From positions 744,001 to 808,000 of the forward strand of contig CAVVWM010000002.1 in assembly GCA_963751955.1 (NCBI GenBank): DNA of 64,000 bases, given 5' to 3'. The translations under genes and the position numbers were made by a program. Below the pieces are notes generated by a model, which was not told where the DNA came from, did no database searches, and was given only the letters and a program-made list of their open reading frames with translations. Shown here in pieces: positions 49,062-57,690 of this stretch; position 1 is the first letter of the stretch; each line of letters opens with the position of its first letter. This DNA is from JABDIY01 sp963751955 (GTDB taxonomy: Bacteria; Actinomycetota; Acidimicrobiia; Acidimicrobiales; SZUA-35).

Positions 49062-49913
49062 CTAACTTTCAGTGATCGTGACTGAAGTAACTACAACTTC
49101 TTGGGTTGGGGCCCCATCTGGGGACCCAAGAGCGTCAATCTCCATGACAACGTCCATGCCGGCGGTCACCTGCCCGAATTTCGAGTAGAGGGGCGGAAGG
49201 TTCTCACCGTTCTCGCCACTGACTACGAAGAACTGTGAGCCGTTGGTGTTGACACCGCTGTTGGCCATTGCAACCGACCCGTTCTCGTACGCTCGGTCGG
49301 TCTCGGAATCTGGTGTGGGGAGCTCGTCGTCGAACTGATAGCCGGGATTGCCTATCCCCGGGGTCGGTCCAACGGCGTCGCCCCCCTGGACCACGAAGCC
49401 GGGGATGATGCGGTGGAAGGGCACTCCGTCGTAATAGTGATACCGCGCCAGCACAACGAAGTTGTTCACCGTATTCGGTGCGGATTCCGCGTCGAGTTGG
49501 ATCGTGTAGTCACCTTCGGTGGTGGAAATCTCGGCGGTGTAGCTCTTTGTTGGGTCGATGCACAACGGTGGCGCTGACTCGAACGATGTGACGCGCTCAG
49601 ATGACCCGTCTTCGGCTGGGCAGGGCGTCTCACCTGTGATCTCCGAGCCTGGTTCGGGAACGGTGATGATCACGGGTTCGATGTCGGCGACGGTGGTGGT
49701 GACTGCGTCTGGATCGATACCTGGATCTTCGATCACGGTCTCGTCCCCGCCTCCGGCAAATCGCACGAGGAGCACAAGGCTAAGGGCGAAAGCGCCAAGG
49801 ATCGCGAACAGACCCAGCTGACTACGCCGCTTCTCAGTCTTCTTACTGCGCTCGAGTTCGGTCAAGCGAGCTTGGCGGTTGGCCTTCTGACGTTCGCGCT
49901 TCTCAGTACCCAC
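49062..49913 (-). CDS. Membrane-anchored cyclophilin-type peptidyl-prolyl isomerase
   Basis: 283 residues: basic coiled start (GTEKRERQKANRQARL), one membrane segment (LGLFAILGAFALSLVLLV), an acidic linker, then a cyclophilin domain outside the membrane. Domain landmarks are YYDGVPFHRIIPGFVVQGGD (catalytic Arg), GSVAMANSGVNTNGSQFFV and YSKFGQVTAGMDVV. It should catalyse proline isomerisation during folding of exported proteins. GTG 49913 is chosen because TAATCT lies seven bases upstream and the GTEKRERQ start is typical of actinobacterial homologues; the longer reading from 49934 lacks support. No gene is seen in the 98 bases between it and hbd. Confidence 0.93.
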   Translation of the reverse strand: MGTEKRERQKANRQARLTELERSKKTEKRRSQLGLFAILGAFALSLVLLVRFAGGGDETVIEDPGIDPDAVTTTVADIEPVIITVPEPGSEITGETPCPAEDGSSERVTSFESAPPLCIDPTKSYTAEISTTEGDYTIQLDAESAPNTVNNFVVLARYHYYDGVPFHRIIPGFVVQGGDAVGPTPGIGNPGYQFDDELPTPDSETDRAYENGSVAMANSGVNTNGSQFFVVSGENGENLPPLYSKFGQVTAGMDVVMEIDALGSPDGAPTQEVVVTSVTITES

Positions 49914-49920
49914 GGCGCAA

Positions 49921-49926
49921 AGATTA
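49921..49926 (-). promoter_or_regulatory. -10 element, leaderless cyclophilin
   Basis: Minus-strand TAATCT lies seven bases before GTG 49913. Confidence 0.5.
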
Positions 49927-50036
49927 CTGGTCAATCATCGCACTAAGGCGCAATGGCCTAGGTAACAGTGCCAGAGCCATGCTCCGGCGATCGTGCGGGC
50001 AGTGTCTAGCGGCGAAGGCGCCGAGTGGGAAGGACA

Positions 50037-50579
50037 ACGCCAAGCAGAAGCGTTTCTGCGCTCAGCGCCGCCGAACGACAGGGACGAAGCGGCTTTGAGG
50101 GTTTGTTTGAGCGGCACGCGCTTTGCGGTTTTGACACCGCCAAGAAGAAGCGTTTCGGCGTTCAGCGCCGAAAGGCGGTAAGTGAGAAGGCGCTCAGCGC
50201 CGCCGAACGACAGGGACGCAGCAGCATCAAACGCCCGGGGATTTGTTTGAGCGGCACGCGCTTTGCGGTTTTGACACCGCCAGAAGAAGCGTTTCGGCGT
50301 TCAGCGCCGAAAGGCGGTAAGTGAGAAGGCGCTCAGCGCCGCCGAACGACAGGTACGTAGCGGCTTTGAGGGTTTGTTTGAGCGGCACGCGCTTTGCGGT
50401 TTGGACACCGCCAAGAAGAAGCGTTTCGGCGCTCAGCGCCGAAAGGCGGTAAGTGAGAAGGCGCTCAGCGCCGCCGAACGACAGGGACGCAGCAGCATCG
50501 AACGCCCGGGGATTTGTTTGAGCGGAGCGAGTCCGGAGCGACCCAGAGCGAGGAACGAGCGCCGGCGAGCGGAGGCAAT
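50037..50579 (-). repeat. Repeat family B array, 132-bp units, after asd
   Basis: Read on the minus strand it starts right after the asd stop with the same leader as the array at 42770 (CGCTCGCCGGCGCTCGTTCC, then GGGTCGCTCCGGACTCGC). About four units follow, with spacings of 132, 139 and 132 bp; the 139-bp one carries the CCCGGGGATTTG/GATGCTGCTGCG linker instead of the shorter one. Each has the TTTCGGCGC/GCGCCGAAA hairpin followed by CGCTTCTTCTT. The 50 bases or so between the array and the cyclophilin promoter hold nothing recognisable. Confidence 0.85.
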
Positions 50580-50580
50580 A

Positions 50581-51588
50581 TTAAAGCAACGCTGCGATCT
50601 GGATCGTGTTGAGAGCGGCACCCTTGCGCAGGTTGTCGCCCGAGCAAAACAATGCCAACCCGTGGGCAACTGTCTGGTCGCGGCGAATCCTGCCGACGAT
50701 CGTGGGATCGATTCCCGCTGCCTTGAGAGGGGTCGGCACGTCATCGATGATCACCTGGGGTGCCTCGGAGAGAATCTCGTACGCCCGTTCCACTGTGATC
50801 GGTCGCTCGAATGATGCGTTGATCGACAGCGAGTGACCGGTGAAGACCGGCACCCGGACACAGGTACCGCTCACTCCTAGATTCGGCAGGTGCAGAATCT
50901 TGCGGCTCTCGTCGCGCAGCTTCTGCTCTTCGTTGGTCTCGAATGAGCCATCGTCTACGAGATCGCCGGCAAACGGCAGCACGTTGTAGGCGATCGTCTC
51001 AACGAAGGCCTCGGCAGGTCCGAGATCCACCGATCGGCCGTCGGTTGTGAGTGATCGCGCGTCGCCTCCTTTGGCGACCTGGCCGGCAAGTTCGTCAGAG
51101 CCCTTCACCCCGGCCCCGCTCACCGCCTGATACGTGCTCGCCACCATCGTGAGGAGCCCAGCCTCATCGTGCAGAGGTTTAATCACCGGCATTGCGGTCA
51201 TGGTCGTACAGTTCGGGTTCGCGATGATGCCCTTGGGGCGATTGCCAATGTCATCGTCATTGACTCCGGCAACCACCAGGGGAACCTCGGGATCCATGCG
51301 GAAGGCCGAGGAGTTGTCGATGACCACCACACCTTGGGCGGCAACTTTGGGTGCCAGCGCAAGTGAGGTGGAACCTCCGGCGGAAAAAAGGGCTGCGTCA
51401 AGGCCGGAGTAATCGGCGGTGGCGGCGTCTTCCACGGTCAGTGGTGTTCCGTCGAAGTCGATCGTGGACCCCGCACTCCGAGAGCTCGCGAACAGTCGCA
51501 GTTGATCGATAGGGAGGATGTTGGTTTGGAGGATGTCGAGCATCACTCGACCGACCTGACCGGTCGCTCCGACGATTCCTAGTTTCAT
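50581..51588 (-). CDS. asd: Aspartate-semialdehyde dehydrogenase
   Basis: 335-residue enzyme that makes aspartate semialdehyde from aspartyl phosphate for lysine, diaminopimelate, threonine and methionine. Landmarks: GIVGATGQVGRVML at the NADP site, catalytic Cys in IANPNCTTM, TYQAVSGAGVKG, and RVPVFTGHSLSI with the substrate-binding region. ATG 51588 is preceded seven bases upstream by TATCAT, a leaderless start. It diverges from lysC, the preceding enzyme, with about 115 bp between, so the two may be regulated together. A family B repeat array begins directly after its stop. Confidence 0.96.
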   Translation of the reverse strand: MKLGIVGATGQVGRVMLDILQTNILPIDQLRLFASSRSAGSTIDFDGTPLTVEDAATADYSGLDAALFSAGGSTSLALAPKVAAQGVVVIDNSSAFRMDPEVPLVVAGVNDDDIGNRPKGIIANPNCTTMTAMPVIKPLHDEAGLLTMVASTYQAVSGAGVKGSDELAGQVAKGGDARSLTTDGRSVDLGPAEAFVETIAYNVLPFAGDLVDDGSFETNEEQKLRDESRKILHLPNLGVSGTCVRVPVFTGHSLSINASFERPITVERAYEILSEAPQVIIDDVPTPLKAAGIDPTIVGRIRRDQTVAHGLALFCSGDNLRKGAALNTIQIAALL

Positions 51589-51595
51589 GAGGAAG

Positions 51596-51601
51596 ATGAT
51601 A
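51596..51601 (-). promoter_or_regulatory. -10 element, leaderless asd
   Basis: Minus-strand TATCAT, a near-consensus -10, lies seven bases before ATG 51588. Confidence 0.55.
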
Positions 51602-51693
51602 CGCCCGCGGCGCTGTTTCGGGCCGGTGATTTCGGCCTCATGCGATCAGAGTGAAGTACGTCAACCCCACGGTGGGACTGCAAACCGAGGCAA

Positions 51694-51699
51694 TACGAT
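51694..51699 (+). promoter_or_regulatory. -10 element, lysC
   Basis: TACGAT lies three bases before ATG 51703 but six before GTG 51706. By the spacing seen elsewhere in this window the leaderless start would be GTG 51706. Confidence 0.4.
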
Positions 51700-51702
51700 T
51701 AC

Positions 51703-52932
51703 ATGGTGCGTGTCGTCCAGAAGTTCGGCGGAACCTCCGTAGCCGATCCCGATCGGATTCGAGCGGTTGCTGATCACGTAGCCCGCTGTCAGCGACGGGG
51801 GATGGAGGTGATCCTTGTCGTTTCTGCCATGGGAAAGGAGACCGATGAGTTGCTCCGCATGGCCCACGACGTTTCCAAGGTGAGACCCGGAAGAGAAATG
51901 GACATGTTGATCACTGCGGGGGAACGCAAAGCCTGTGCCCTGATTTGTATGGCCTTGGCGGATCTGGACGTCGAGGCGTCGTCGTTCACTGGCAGCCAAG
52001 CCGGATTCAACACCGATCGAAATCACGAGAATGCAAAGATCCTGGAAATCACGCCGATACGTATTGAAGAAGCGCTCTCCAAGGGCATCGTGCCCGTCGT
52101 TGCCGGAAGCCAAGGCGTTTCGTCTGATCGGGACGTTACGTTCCTGGGACGCGGCGGCTCTGACACCACAGCGGTGGCCTTGGCTCAGGTCTTGGGTGCC
52201 GAGATGTGCGAGCTCTATACCGACGTCTCTGGCGTCTTCTCCGCCGACCCTCGGGTGGTGAACACCGCCCAAAAGATGAGCCGGATCACCTTCGATGAGC
52301 TTCTCGAAATGACGGCCACTGGCTGTCCAAAGCCGGCCATGCGCTCGGTCGAGGTGGCCCACAACTACGGAGTCCCGCTTCACATCCGGTCTGCCTTCAC
52401 CTGGGAGCCGGGCACGCTTGTTGTTCGCGACTACACAAACGAGGAGGCCGCCATGGAGCGCCCCATCATCCGCGCCGTCACCCACGATCTATCCGAGGCG
52501 AAGGTAACAGTGGTAAATGTTCCCGATGAGCCCGGCGTGTCTGCCGAACTGTTTCGAGCGCTAGCCGAGGCTGAGGTAAACGTAGACATGATCGTGCAAA
52601 ACGTCAGCGAAAGAGGTCGGACCGACATCTCTTTTACGGTTCCCAGCGACGACGTCGACCGCACACGTGCGCTTCTCGAAAGTGACGTGCTCAGGAAAAT
52701 CGGCGCAGACCGAGTCAGCACCGACGAAGCGATTGGTCGCGTGTCCGTCGTGGGGGCAGGCATGAAGTCGAACCCCGGGGTCGCTGCCACCATGTTCGAG
52801 ACGTTTGCCAAAAACGGCATCAACATCGAAATGATCTCGACAAGTGCGATTCGCATCAGCTGTGTGGTGGCTGCGGATCGGGCCGAGGAATCGGTTCAGT
52901 TCCTGCACCGCGCGTTCGGACTGGATACCTGA
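51703..52932 (+). CDS. lysC: Aspartokinase
   Basis: First enzyme of the aspartate pathway (409 aa). The kinase domain has VQKFGGTSVADPDRIR, VVSAMGKETDELL, GERKACALICMA and FLGRGGSDTTAVALA. Two ACT domains follow (VTVVNVPDEPGVSAELFRAL; VSVVGAGMKSNPGVAATMF), giving feedback control, probably by lysine and/or threonine. Residue 251 is Met at 52453, preceded by GAGGAGG at ideal spacing, so a separate regulatory beta subunit of 159 aa is likely made from the same gene, as in corynebacterial LysC. The start may be GTG 51706 (see -10 element). Confidence 0.95.
   Translation: MVRVVQKFGGTSVADPDRIRAVADHVARCQRRGMEVILVVSAMGKETDELLRMAHDVSKVRPGREMDMLITAGERKACALICMALADLDVEASSFTGSQAGFNTDRNHENAKILEITPIRIEEALSKGIVPVVAGSQGVSSDRDVTFLGRGGSDTTAVALAQVLGAEMCELYTDVSGVFSADPRVVNTAQKMSRITFDELLEMTATGCPKPAMRSVEVAHNYGVPLHIRSAFTWEPGTLVVRDYTNEEAAMERPIIRAVTHDLSEAKVTVVNVPDEPGVSAELFRALAEAEVNVDMIVQNVSERGRTDISFTVPSDDVDRTRALLESDVLRKIGADRVSTDEAIGRVSVVGAGMKSNPGVAATMFETFAKNGINIEMISTSAIRISCVVAADRAEESVQFLHRAFGLDT
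52441..52932 (+). promoter_or_regulatory. Internal RBS and start for LysC beta subunit
   Basis: GAGGAGG (52441-52447) is followed after five bases by in-frame ATG 52453, just before the ACT domains. It is the strongest Shine-Dalgarno in the window. Product: 159 residues ending with lysC at 52932. Confidence 0.6.
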
Positions 52933-52987
52933 CATCACCCCGACAGGTATCGACCTCACTGCATCCGCGGGCGTTTCCGATCATGAG

Positions 52988-53512
52988 TTGATCGAACATC
53001 TTGCAGAAGTCATAGCCGACGCTGCGGTTCCCACGTGCATCGTGTCATCACGCCCGGTGAAGCCCCTCAATGCCCACGTCGATCGCGTTCTCAAAGCAAA
53101 CTCGGAGAGCGCATCAGCGGTCACTGCAGATCGACTACAAGACCTGCCCGAGTGGATCCAATCTCAAGATGGACCAGTGATGATCATCTCGTATCTGTCG
53201 TTGTGGCGACGAACTGCGTCGATGCCTGTGGTTGCTGCGCTGGGAGAGGTTGCGCCTGTCGGCACAAGGTTCGTATTTGTCGAACCAACCCTCGCCGTCG
53301 GGATCTCATCGATCGTCCAGAGAATGGCTCGGCCCCTGTTCACACGCCGCCTCGGGCTTTCGTTTCACCGCGACATCCCGGCCTTTCTCCGGTCTGCTGG
53401 CTGGCAGTTGACCACGGTCAAGCGAGTGTCAGTTGGAGCGCCGGCATCTCTCATGACCTTTGCGGTTGGCGAGGCACGGAAATACGAGACGCGGCCTCGC
53501 GCCCGGCGGTAG
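52988..53512 (+). CDS. Hypothetical, methyltransferase-like C-terminal region
   Basis: The frame is open from 52844, but residues before the lysC stop are a shadow; the first start after it is TTG 52988 (about 174 aa). GPVMIISYLSLWR and VAPVGTRFVFVEPT resemble strands 4-5 of class I SAM-dependent methyltransferases, and FHRDIPAFLRSAGWQLTTVK resembles their last helix and strand. The SAM-binding GxGxG strand is not found, so it may be a truncated or non-catalytic relative. It probably follows lysC in one transcript. Start and function are uncertain; another indel upstream cannot be excluded. Confidence 0.5.
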   Translation: MIEHLAEVIADAAVPTCIVSSRPVKPLNAHVDRVLKANSESASAVTADRLQDLPEWIQSQDGPVMIISYLSLWRRTASMPVVAALGEVAPVGTRFVFVEPTLAVGISSIVQRMARPLFTRRLGLSFHRDIPAFLRSAGWQLTTVKRVSVGAPASLMTFAVGEARKYETRPRARR

Positions 53513-53636
53513 GCACTACTGCCCCTTCGGTTGGCGATGATCTGCTGCTGCAATGCCAACACGGAGTATTCCGCCCGCCGCTCTGAAACCGCACATGCAA
53601 ATTCCGCTCTCCAACTGGGTTTGGCCCGATCGATTC

Positions 53637-55196
53637 ATGCCGCTACGACGACTTACGGTCGCGTTTGTGATCGCTGTCGTTATCGGCCTCATCGGGGCGA
53701 CGCCAGTACATGCGACCTCGACGGACGCAGTTGGCGGTGATGCGGTTACGGGCGATTACGGCGATGTTCTGCGGGAGTTGGCGAAGCTTGCCGCCGAGAA
53801 CGGCCTGCAATTGCCACCGTCGCAGGATGACGGCATACATGTTTCGTACGAGGAAGCAGTGCCAGCTGAGGCACGAACTGTCATCGACTCAGTCCTCGAT
53901 GAGTTCCAATCGGTCTTGGTCCTACCGGCGAACACCGTACAAATCGCAGTCGGCTGGAAGCCCCAATCTTCGCTGGGCGTCGGCGGTCCGGTGATCGTCA
54001 GCCGTGGAGGTCGGTACTATCCTGCCACGGTTGCCGATGCACGTTTTGGTGGTCAACATGCGAGCGGCCCGGTCGACGGCTTTGTATCTATGGGATCCAC
54101 GCAACCCTGGCACTTCGGGGCGAGCGCCAGTGTTCCGGAGAATTTGTACGATTTCCGGTCCGCTTTTACCCATGAGTTCGTACACGCTCTCGGCTTCACC
54201 GTGGAAACCGAGGTAGATCGCGAGGGCCTCACGGTTCTGACCGGGCGTACCGAGCAATTTGATCGCAGTCTGTACTCGGGTGGCCGTCGTCTTGTCGAGT
54301 TGGATCCCGCCGAACAATCAGCAGCGTTTGCTGACGATGACGTGTGGCTCGATATCGGTGGTGGAAGATTGTTCCCGCTCAAGGCGGACGGGCTGAGTGC
54401 GCGATCACATTTCGCGAACGCGATCTCGTCAACTGACACAGAGCCTGGGGCGTTGATGTATGCCGGCTTGATCAAAGGTGTTCGGCATGAACTCGACGGA
54501 CCTGTTATCGGGACGCTAGCTCGGCTCGGCTTTGCCACGGCGGCGCCGCCTCAAGCTCCACAGGACGTTGTTTCGGACGGAGCAGCACTTCGGTGGAGGG
54601 TTGACCTTTCCGCAAGTGCTCCACCACCAGAAACAATCCAGGTCGTGCTCTTTCGGAGCGGCGCCGTTATCGGAACAACCGATCTGCCCGGTGCGGTCGA
54701 GCGCTACGTGCTCCCCGGTGGCGCGAAACCCGACACTGCCGAAATCCGTACCGTGGCTGCGACGGGTTCGGCTTCGATTGCGCGGCTCGCGATCCCACGG
54801 CCTTTGATGAGGTCTGCGACCACGCTGAAGGAACTCGTGGCAGCCGACGACTATCGGCCGGAATACGGAGACGTGCTCCGCCTGTATTGGGCGTTTTTCA
54901 ACAGGGAGCCCGATATCGCCGGCGCGAAGTACTGGGTTGGGCTGCATCAATCCGGCATCTCGATCGACCGTATCGCAGGGGCATTTGCCAGCTCGGGCGA
55001 ATTCGGTGGCCGTTATGGAGCCCTCGGTAACGAGCGCTACATGCAAGCCATCTATCTCAACGTGCTTGGTCGGATATCTGATGGAGCGGGTTTCGCGTAC
55101 TGGTTAGGACTGCTTTCGTCAGGGCGCCTAGATCGCGGGTCGGTCGTGCGTTGGATCGCCACGTCACGCGAGTTCGTCGCAGCCCACCCATACTGA
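53637..55196 (+). CDS. Secreted HExxH metalloprotease-like protein with DUF4214
   Basis: 519 residues from ATG 53637, chosen because it starts a clean signal peptide (PLRRLTVAFVIAVVIGLIGA, cleavage near VHA). The middle domain has FTHEFVHALGFT (His179, Glu180, His183), the zinc-protease HExxH core, in a scaffold with FGASASVPENLYDFRSA. The C-terminus is a DUF4214 module: RLYWAFFNREPDIAGAKYW and YLNVLGRISDGAGFAYWLGL, a repeat often found in surface or extracellular proteins. A paralogue lies at 57691-60048. A third zinc ligand is not obvious, so activity is open. Likely exported. Confidence 0.78.
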   Translation: MPLRRLTVAFVIAVVIGLIGATPVHATSTDAVGGDAVTGDYGDVLRELAKLAAENGLQLPPSQDDGIHVSYEEAVPAEARTVIDSVLDEFQSVLVLPANTVQIAVGWKPQSSLGVGGPVIVSRGGRYYPATVADARFGGQHASGPVDGFVSMGSTQPWHFGASASVPENLYDFRSAFTHEFVHALGFTVETEVDREGLTVLTGRTEQFDRSLYSGGRRLVELDPAEQSAAFADDDVWLDIGGGRLFPLKADGLSARSHFANAISSTDTEPGALMYAGLIKGVRHELDGPVIGTLARLGFATAAPPQAPQDVVSDGAALRWRVDLSASAPPPETIQVVLFRSGAVIGTTDLPGAVERYVLPGGAKPDTAEIRTVAATGSASIARLAIPRPLMRSATTLKELVAADDYRPEYGDVLRLYWAFFNREPDIAGAKYWVGLHQSGISIDRIAGAFASSGEFGGRYGALGNERYMQAIYLNVLGRISDGAGFAYWLGLLSSGRLDRGSVVRWIATSREFVAAHPY

Positions 55197-55242
55197 GGCC
55201 GTCTTTGGGATCCCTGACCTACCGCTTAGGGCGTTGGCACGT

Positions 55243-55248
55243 TACCGT
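55243..55248 (+). promoter_or_regulatory. -10 element, leaderless DUF2236 gene
   Basis: TACCGT lies seven bases before GTG 55256. Confidence 0.5.
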
Positions 55249-55255
55249 CTGAGGC

Positions 55256-56146
55256 GTGACCCTCATTGGTGAAGCGATCGGTGCGGCTCAACGCATCGGT
55301 GGGAAAGCAATGATGGACCTCATTGCGGGCGATGAGCGTCTCTCGGCCGGTGAGCTCGCCAGCGCCTCAGACCCTGGACTGTTCGGTCCTGCCTCGATGA
55401 TGTGGCGAGTGAATGGCGATTCCTCGGCATTGGTCGGTGGGATTCGAAGTCTGCTTCTTCAGTCGCTGCACCCGCTTGCGATGGCGGGGGTCGACCAACA
55501 CAGTGACTACCGAGAGGACCCGTGGGGGCGCCTCAATCGGACTGGCCGTTTCGTTGCGGCAACTACCTTTGGTTCCACCGCAACAGCTCGACATCAGATG
55601 GAGGTTGTGCGATCAATCCACTCCTCGGTCGAGGGGCTTGATCGTCACAATCGACCCTACGCCGCCAGTGATCCGCATCTACTCCGGTGGGTGCACGTGG
55701 TTCAGGTCGACAGTTTCCTTGAGGCTTTCCGCCGCCACGGATCGTGTCGCCTCAGCGATGCTGAGCAAGACCAGTATGTGCTGGAGTCAGCGATTGTCGG
55801 TCGAGGTCTGGGCGCCACGCACCTTCCCGAAACCGTAGCGAGACTCAGGGGGTGCTTACATGACTATCGAAGCGAACTCGAATCGACCCCTGAGGCGCGG
55901 GCTGCGGTGAGATTCCTGGCATTCCCACCACATCTGCATTTCGTTGGTCGCGCCCCCTACGGAGTGCTGTTCGCGTCCGCATCAGCTTCGCTACCGGCGT
56001 ACGCTCAGCGAATGCTCCGGCTGCCGGTCGTGCCCTTTTCCGACCAGCTCCTGGTCCGGCCTGCTGCTTCGGTTCTCGCCAAAGGACTTGGTTGGTTCAT
56101 GGCAGGTACCGACCGCGAAGACTCCTTGCACGATCGCCTCCAGTAG
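55256..56146 (+). CDS. Oxygenase MpaB/DUF2236 family protein
   Basis: 296-residue helical protein of the MpaB/latex-clearing-protein (DUF2236) family, members of which are haem-dependent oxygenases. Signature stretches are GGIRSLLLQSLHPLAMAGV, QHSDYREDPWGRLNRTGRF and ATTFGSTATARHQ, followed by RWVHVVQVDSFLEAF. The histidines in LHPLAM and RWVHV are candidate haem ligands in this family. The substrate in actinobacteria is generally unknown. The start is GTG 55256, with a -10 element seven bases upstream. It converges on pgi with six bases between the stop codons. Confidence 0.88.
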   Translation: MTLIGEAIGAAQRIGGKAMMDLIAGDERLSAGELASASDPGLFGPASMMWRVNGDSSALVGGIRSLLLQSLHPLAMAGVDQHSDYREDPWGRLNRTGRFVAATTFGSTATARHQMEVVRSIHSSVEGLDRHNRPYAASDPHLLRWVHVVQVDSFLEAFRRHGSCRLSDAEQDQYVLESAIVGRGLGATHLPETVARLRGCLHDYRSELESTPEARAAVRFLAFPPHLHFVGRAPYGVLFASASASLPAYAQRMLRLPVVPFSDQLLVRPAASVLAKGLGWFMAGTDREDSLHDRLQ

Positions 56147-56152
56147 CAGATC

Positions 56153-57667
56153 CTACGCGTCGAGAAACTCTGTCATAGCTACCCTTCCGACCCGAGCTCC
56201 GAGGTTCTGGAGCGCTCGGTAATCCCCGGCAGCCTGGGCCGCCTTCAACTGGCCGAATGTGAACTGTGCGCCCGGAATGTCAACGTCAGTGCGGTCTTCG
56301 GAAACCACCTGAGCGGTGACGAAGCGTTTCGGCTTGCCCTTGTGAAGCTGCCCAGTGGAGTGAAGGTAGCGGGGGCCAATCCCGAAAGTGGTGGGCACAG
56401 CGAGTCTCACTCCGAGCTCGCAGAGCTTGCGCTTCAGCCGGTCTGCGGTACTCGAGGCTCCATCGACATAGGCAGAGAGGTTGAGGACGTCGCCTGGTTT
56501 GACTTGAGCAAACAGGTCCGGGACCGGAGTCAGCTGTATGGCCGGAACACCGGAGCGGAGAAGGTCCTTTGTTGCGTCCTTCGTTGACGCCACATTGGGT
56601 TGGTCAAACGGGTTGACTCCGAGCACGACACCGGCGACGGCAGTCGCGAACTCCCACAACATCACAAGAGCACCGATGTCGACCACGTCAGAAAGCGAGA
56701 TTCGGATTGTGGGAGCACCTTGAGGGATGCACTCGACTCCCGGAGGGGACCCGATGATTACAAAGACGCGGTCATCGCCATACACCTCAACCGAGGGTGG
56801 CTCATCAATGATCGGCACGATGCCCTGCCCACCCTTTCCGGTTGACTCAGCCAAGAGTTGTTCGAGCCAAACACCAAGAGGACGTATCCGCGGATCAAGA
56901 AGCAGTGTGGCCTTGTCCCGCCCGTGCTGGGCGGCCACGGCCAGGCACGCCCCTAGGATCACGCCGGCATTGTCCTGGGCAGGTCGGCGCAATGCTGGAA
57001 CCATTTGGCCTGCTGTCCGCAGCAGCTCAGCGATGGGTGCTCCCACCAACGCTCCCGGGAGCAGCCCGAAGTATGACAAGGCCGAGAAACGACCGCCGAT
57101 GTCACTGCGATTCAGAAACACCCGCCGATACCCATTCCTGTCAGCGACGGTGATGAACTCGGATCCGGGATCGGTGATCACCGTGAACTGTGAGCCTCGT
57201 TGGAGTCGGCTCCAGAATGTCTCCAACTGACTCTGGGTCTCGATCGTGGTTCCGCTCTTGGACGCACCTACGAAAAGCGTGTCGGTGATCTCGCGGTCGT
57301 GGAGGATCCGATCCAAGGCCGCAGGGTCAGTGGTGTCGATAACCGACAGTGGGAGGCCTTCAGCCGAGTGAAACGTTCGGGCCAGCACTTCGGGAAATAG
57401 GGACGATCCCCCCATTCCGCACACCACCACCTTGGTGAGTCCGTCAGCCCTGACCCCGGCTGCGAACATCTCCATTTCCGACACGGACGCGTCCATCTCA
57501 GGAAGTACATGCAGCCATCCGAGACGGTCCGAAATCTCGGTCGGGTCGGCTGACCACAGTGTGTAGTCACCGTCCCAGATTCTTTGCACCGCATCGACCG
57601 AATCCAGAGAATCCAGCGTCACTGTTACCGGTTCATGTAATGGTCCGAGAGCTGACGACAGTTCCAT
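56153..57667 (-). CDS. pgi: Glucose-6-phosphate isomerase
   Basis: 504-residue sugar isomerase joining glucose-6-phosphate and fructose-6-phosphate. SIS-domain blocks are VVCGMGGSSLFPEVLA, FVGASKSGTTIETQSQ, DIGGRFSALSYFGLLPGAL, ESTGKGGQGIVPI and GVNPFDQPNVASTKDATKDL. The sequence resembles the isomerase half of transaldolase-Pgi fusions found in actinobacteria, but here it stands alone. ATG 57667 is chosen because TAGGCT lies seven bases upstream; the extra 19 residues of the longer reading are not supported. Divergent from the HExxH protein gene, with the -10 elements overlapping. Confidence 0.92.
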   Translation of the reverse strand: MELSSALGPLHEPVTVTLDSLDSVDAVQRIWDGDYTLWSADPTEISDRLGWLHVLPEMDASVSEMEMFAAGVRADGLTKVVVCGMGGSSLFPEVLARTFHSAEGLPLSVIDTTDPAALDRILHDREITDTLFVGASKSGTTIETQSQLETFWSRLQRGSQFTVITDPGSEFITVADRNGYRRVFLNRSDIGGRFSALSYFGLLPGALVGAPIAELLRTAGQMVPALRRPAQDNAGVILGACLAVAAQHGRDKATLLLDPRIRPLGVWLEQLLAESTGKGGQGIVPIIDEPPSVEVYGDDRVFVIIGSPPGVECIPQGAPTIRISLSDVVDIGALVMLWEFATAVAGVVLGVNPFDQPNVASTKDATKDLLRSGVPAIQLTPVPDLFAQVKPGDVLNLSAYVDGASSTADRLKRKLCELGVRLAVPTTFGIGPRYLHSTGQLHKGKPKRFVTAQVVSEDRTDVDIPGAQFTFGQLKAAQAAGDYRALQNLGARVGRVAMTEFLDA

Positions 57668-57674
57668 GGGGAGG

Positions 57675-57684
57675 AGCCTACGCT
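57675..57684. promoter_or_regulatory. Overlapping divergent -10 elements, pgi/HExxH gene
   Basis: AGCCTACGCT holds TAGGCT on the minus strand (57675-57680, seven bases from pgi ATG 57667) and TACGCT on the plus strand (57679-57684, six bases from GTG 57691). Both share the TA at 57679-57680, giving a symmetrical bidirectional promoter for two leaderless genes. Confidence 0.55.
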
Positions 57685-57690
57685 TCAGGT

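Noticed and set aside
43200..50036. Composite transposon bounded by the inverted B arrays
   Set aside because: No transposase or target duplications; the genes between are housekeeping and metabolic, and each array is explained by its stop-codon position.
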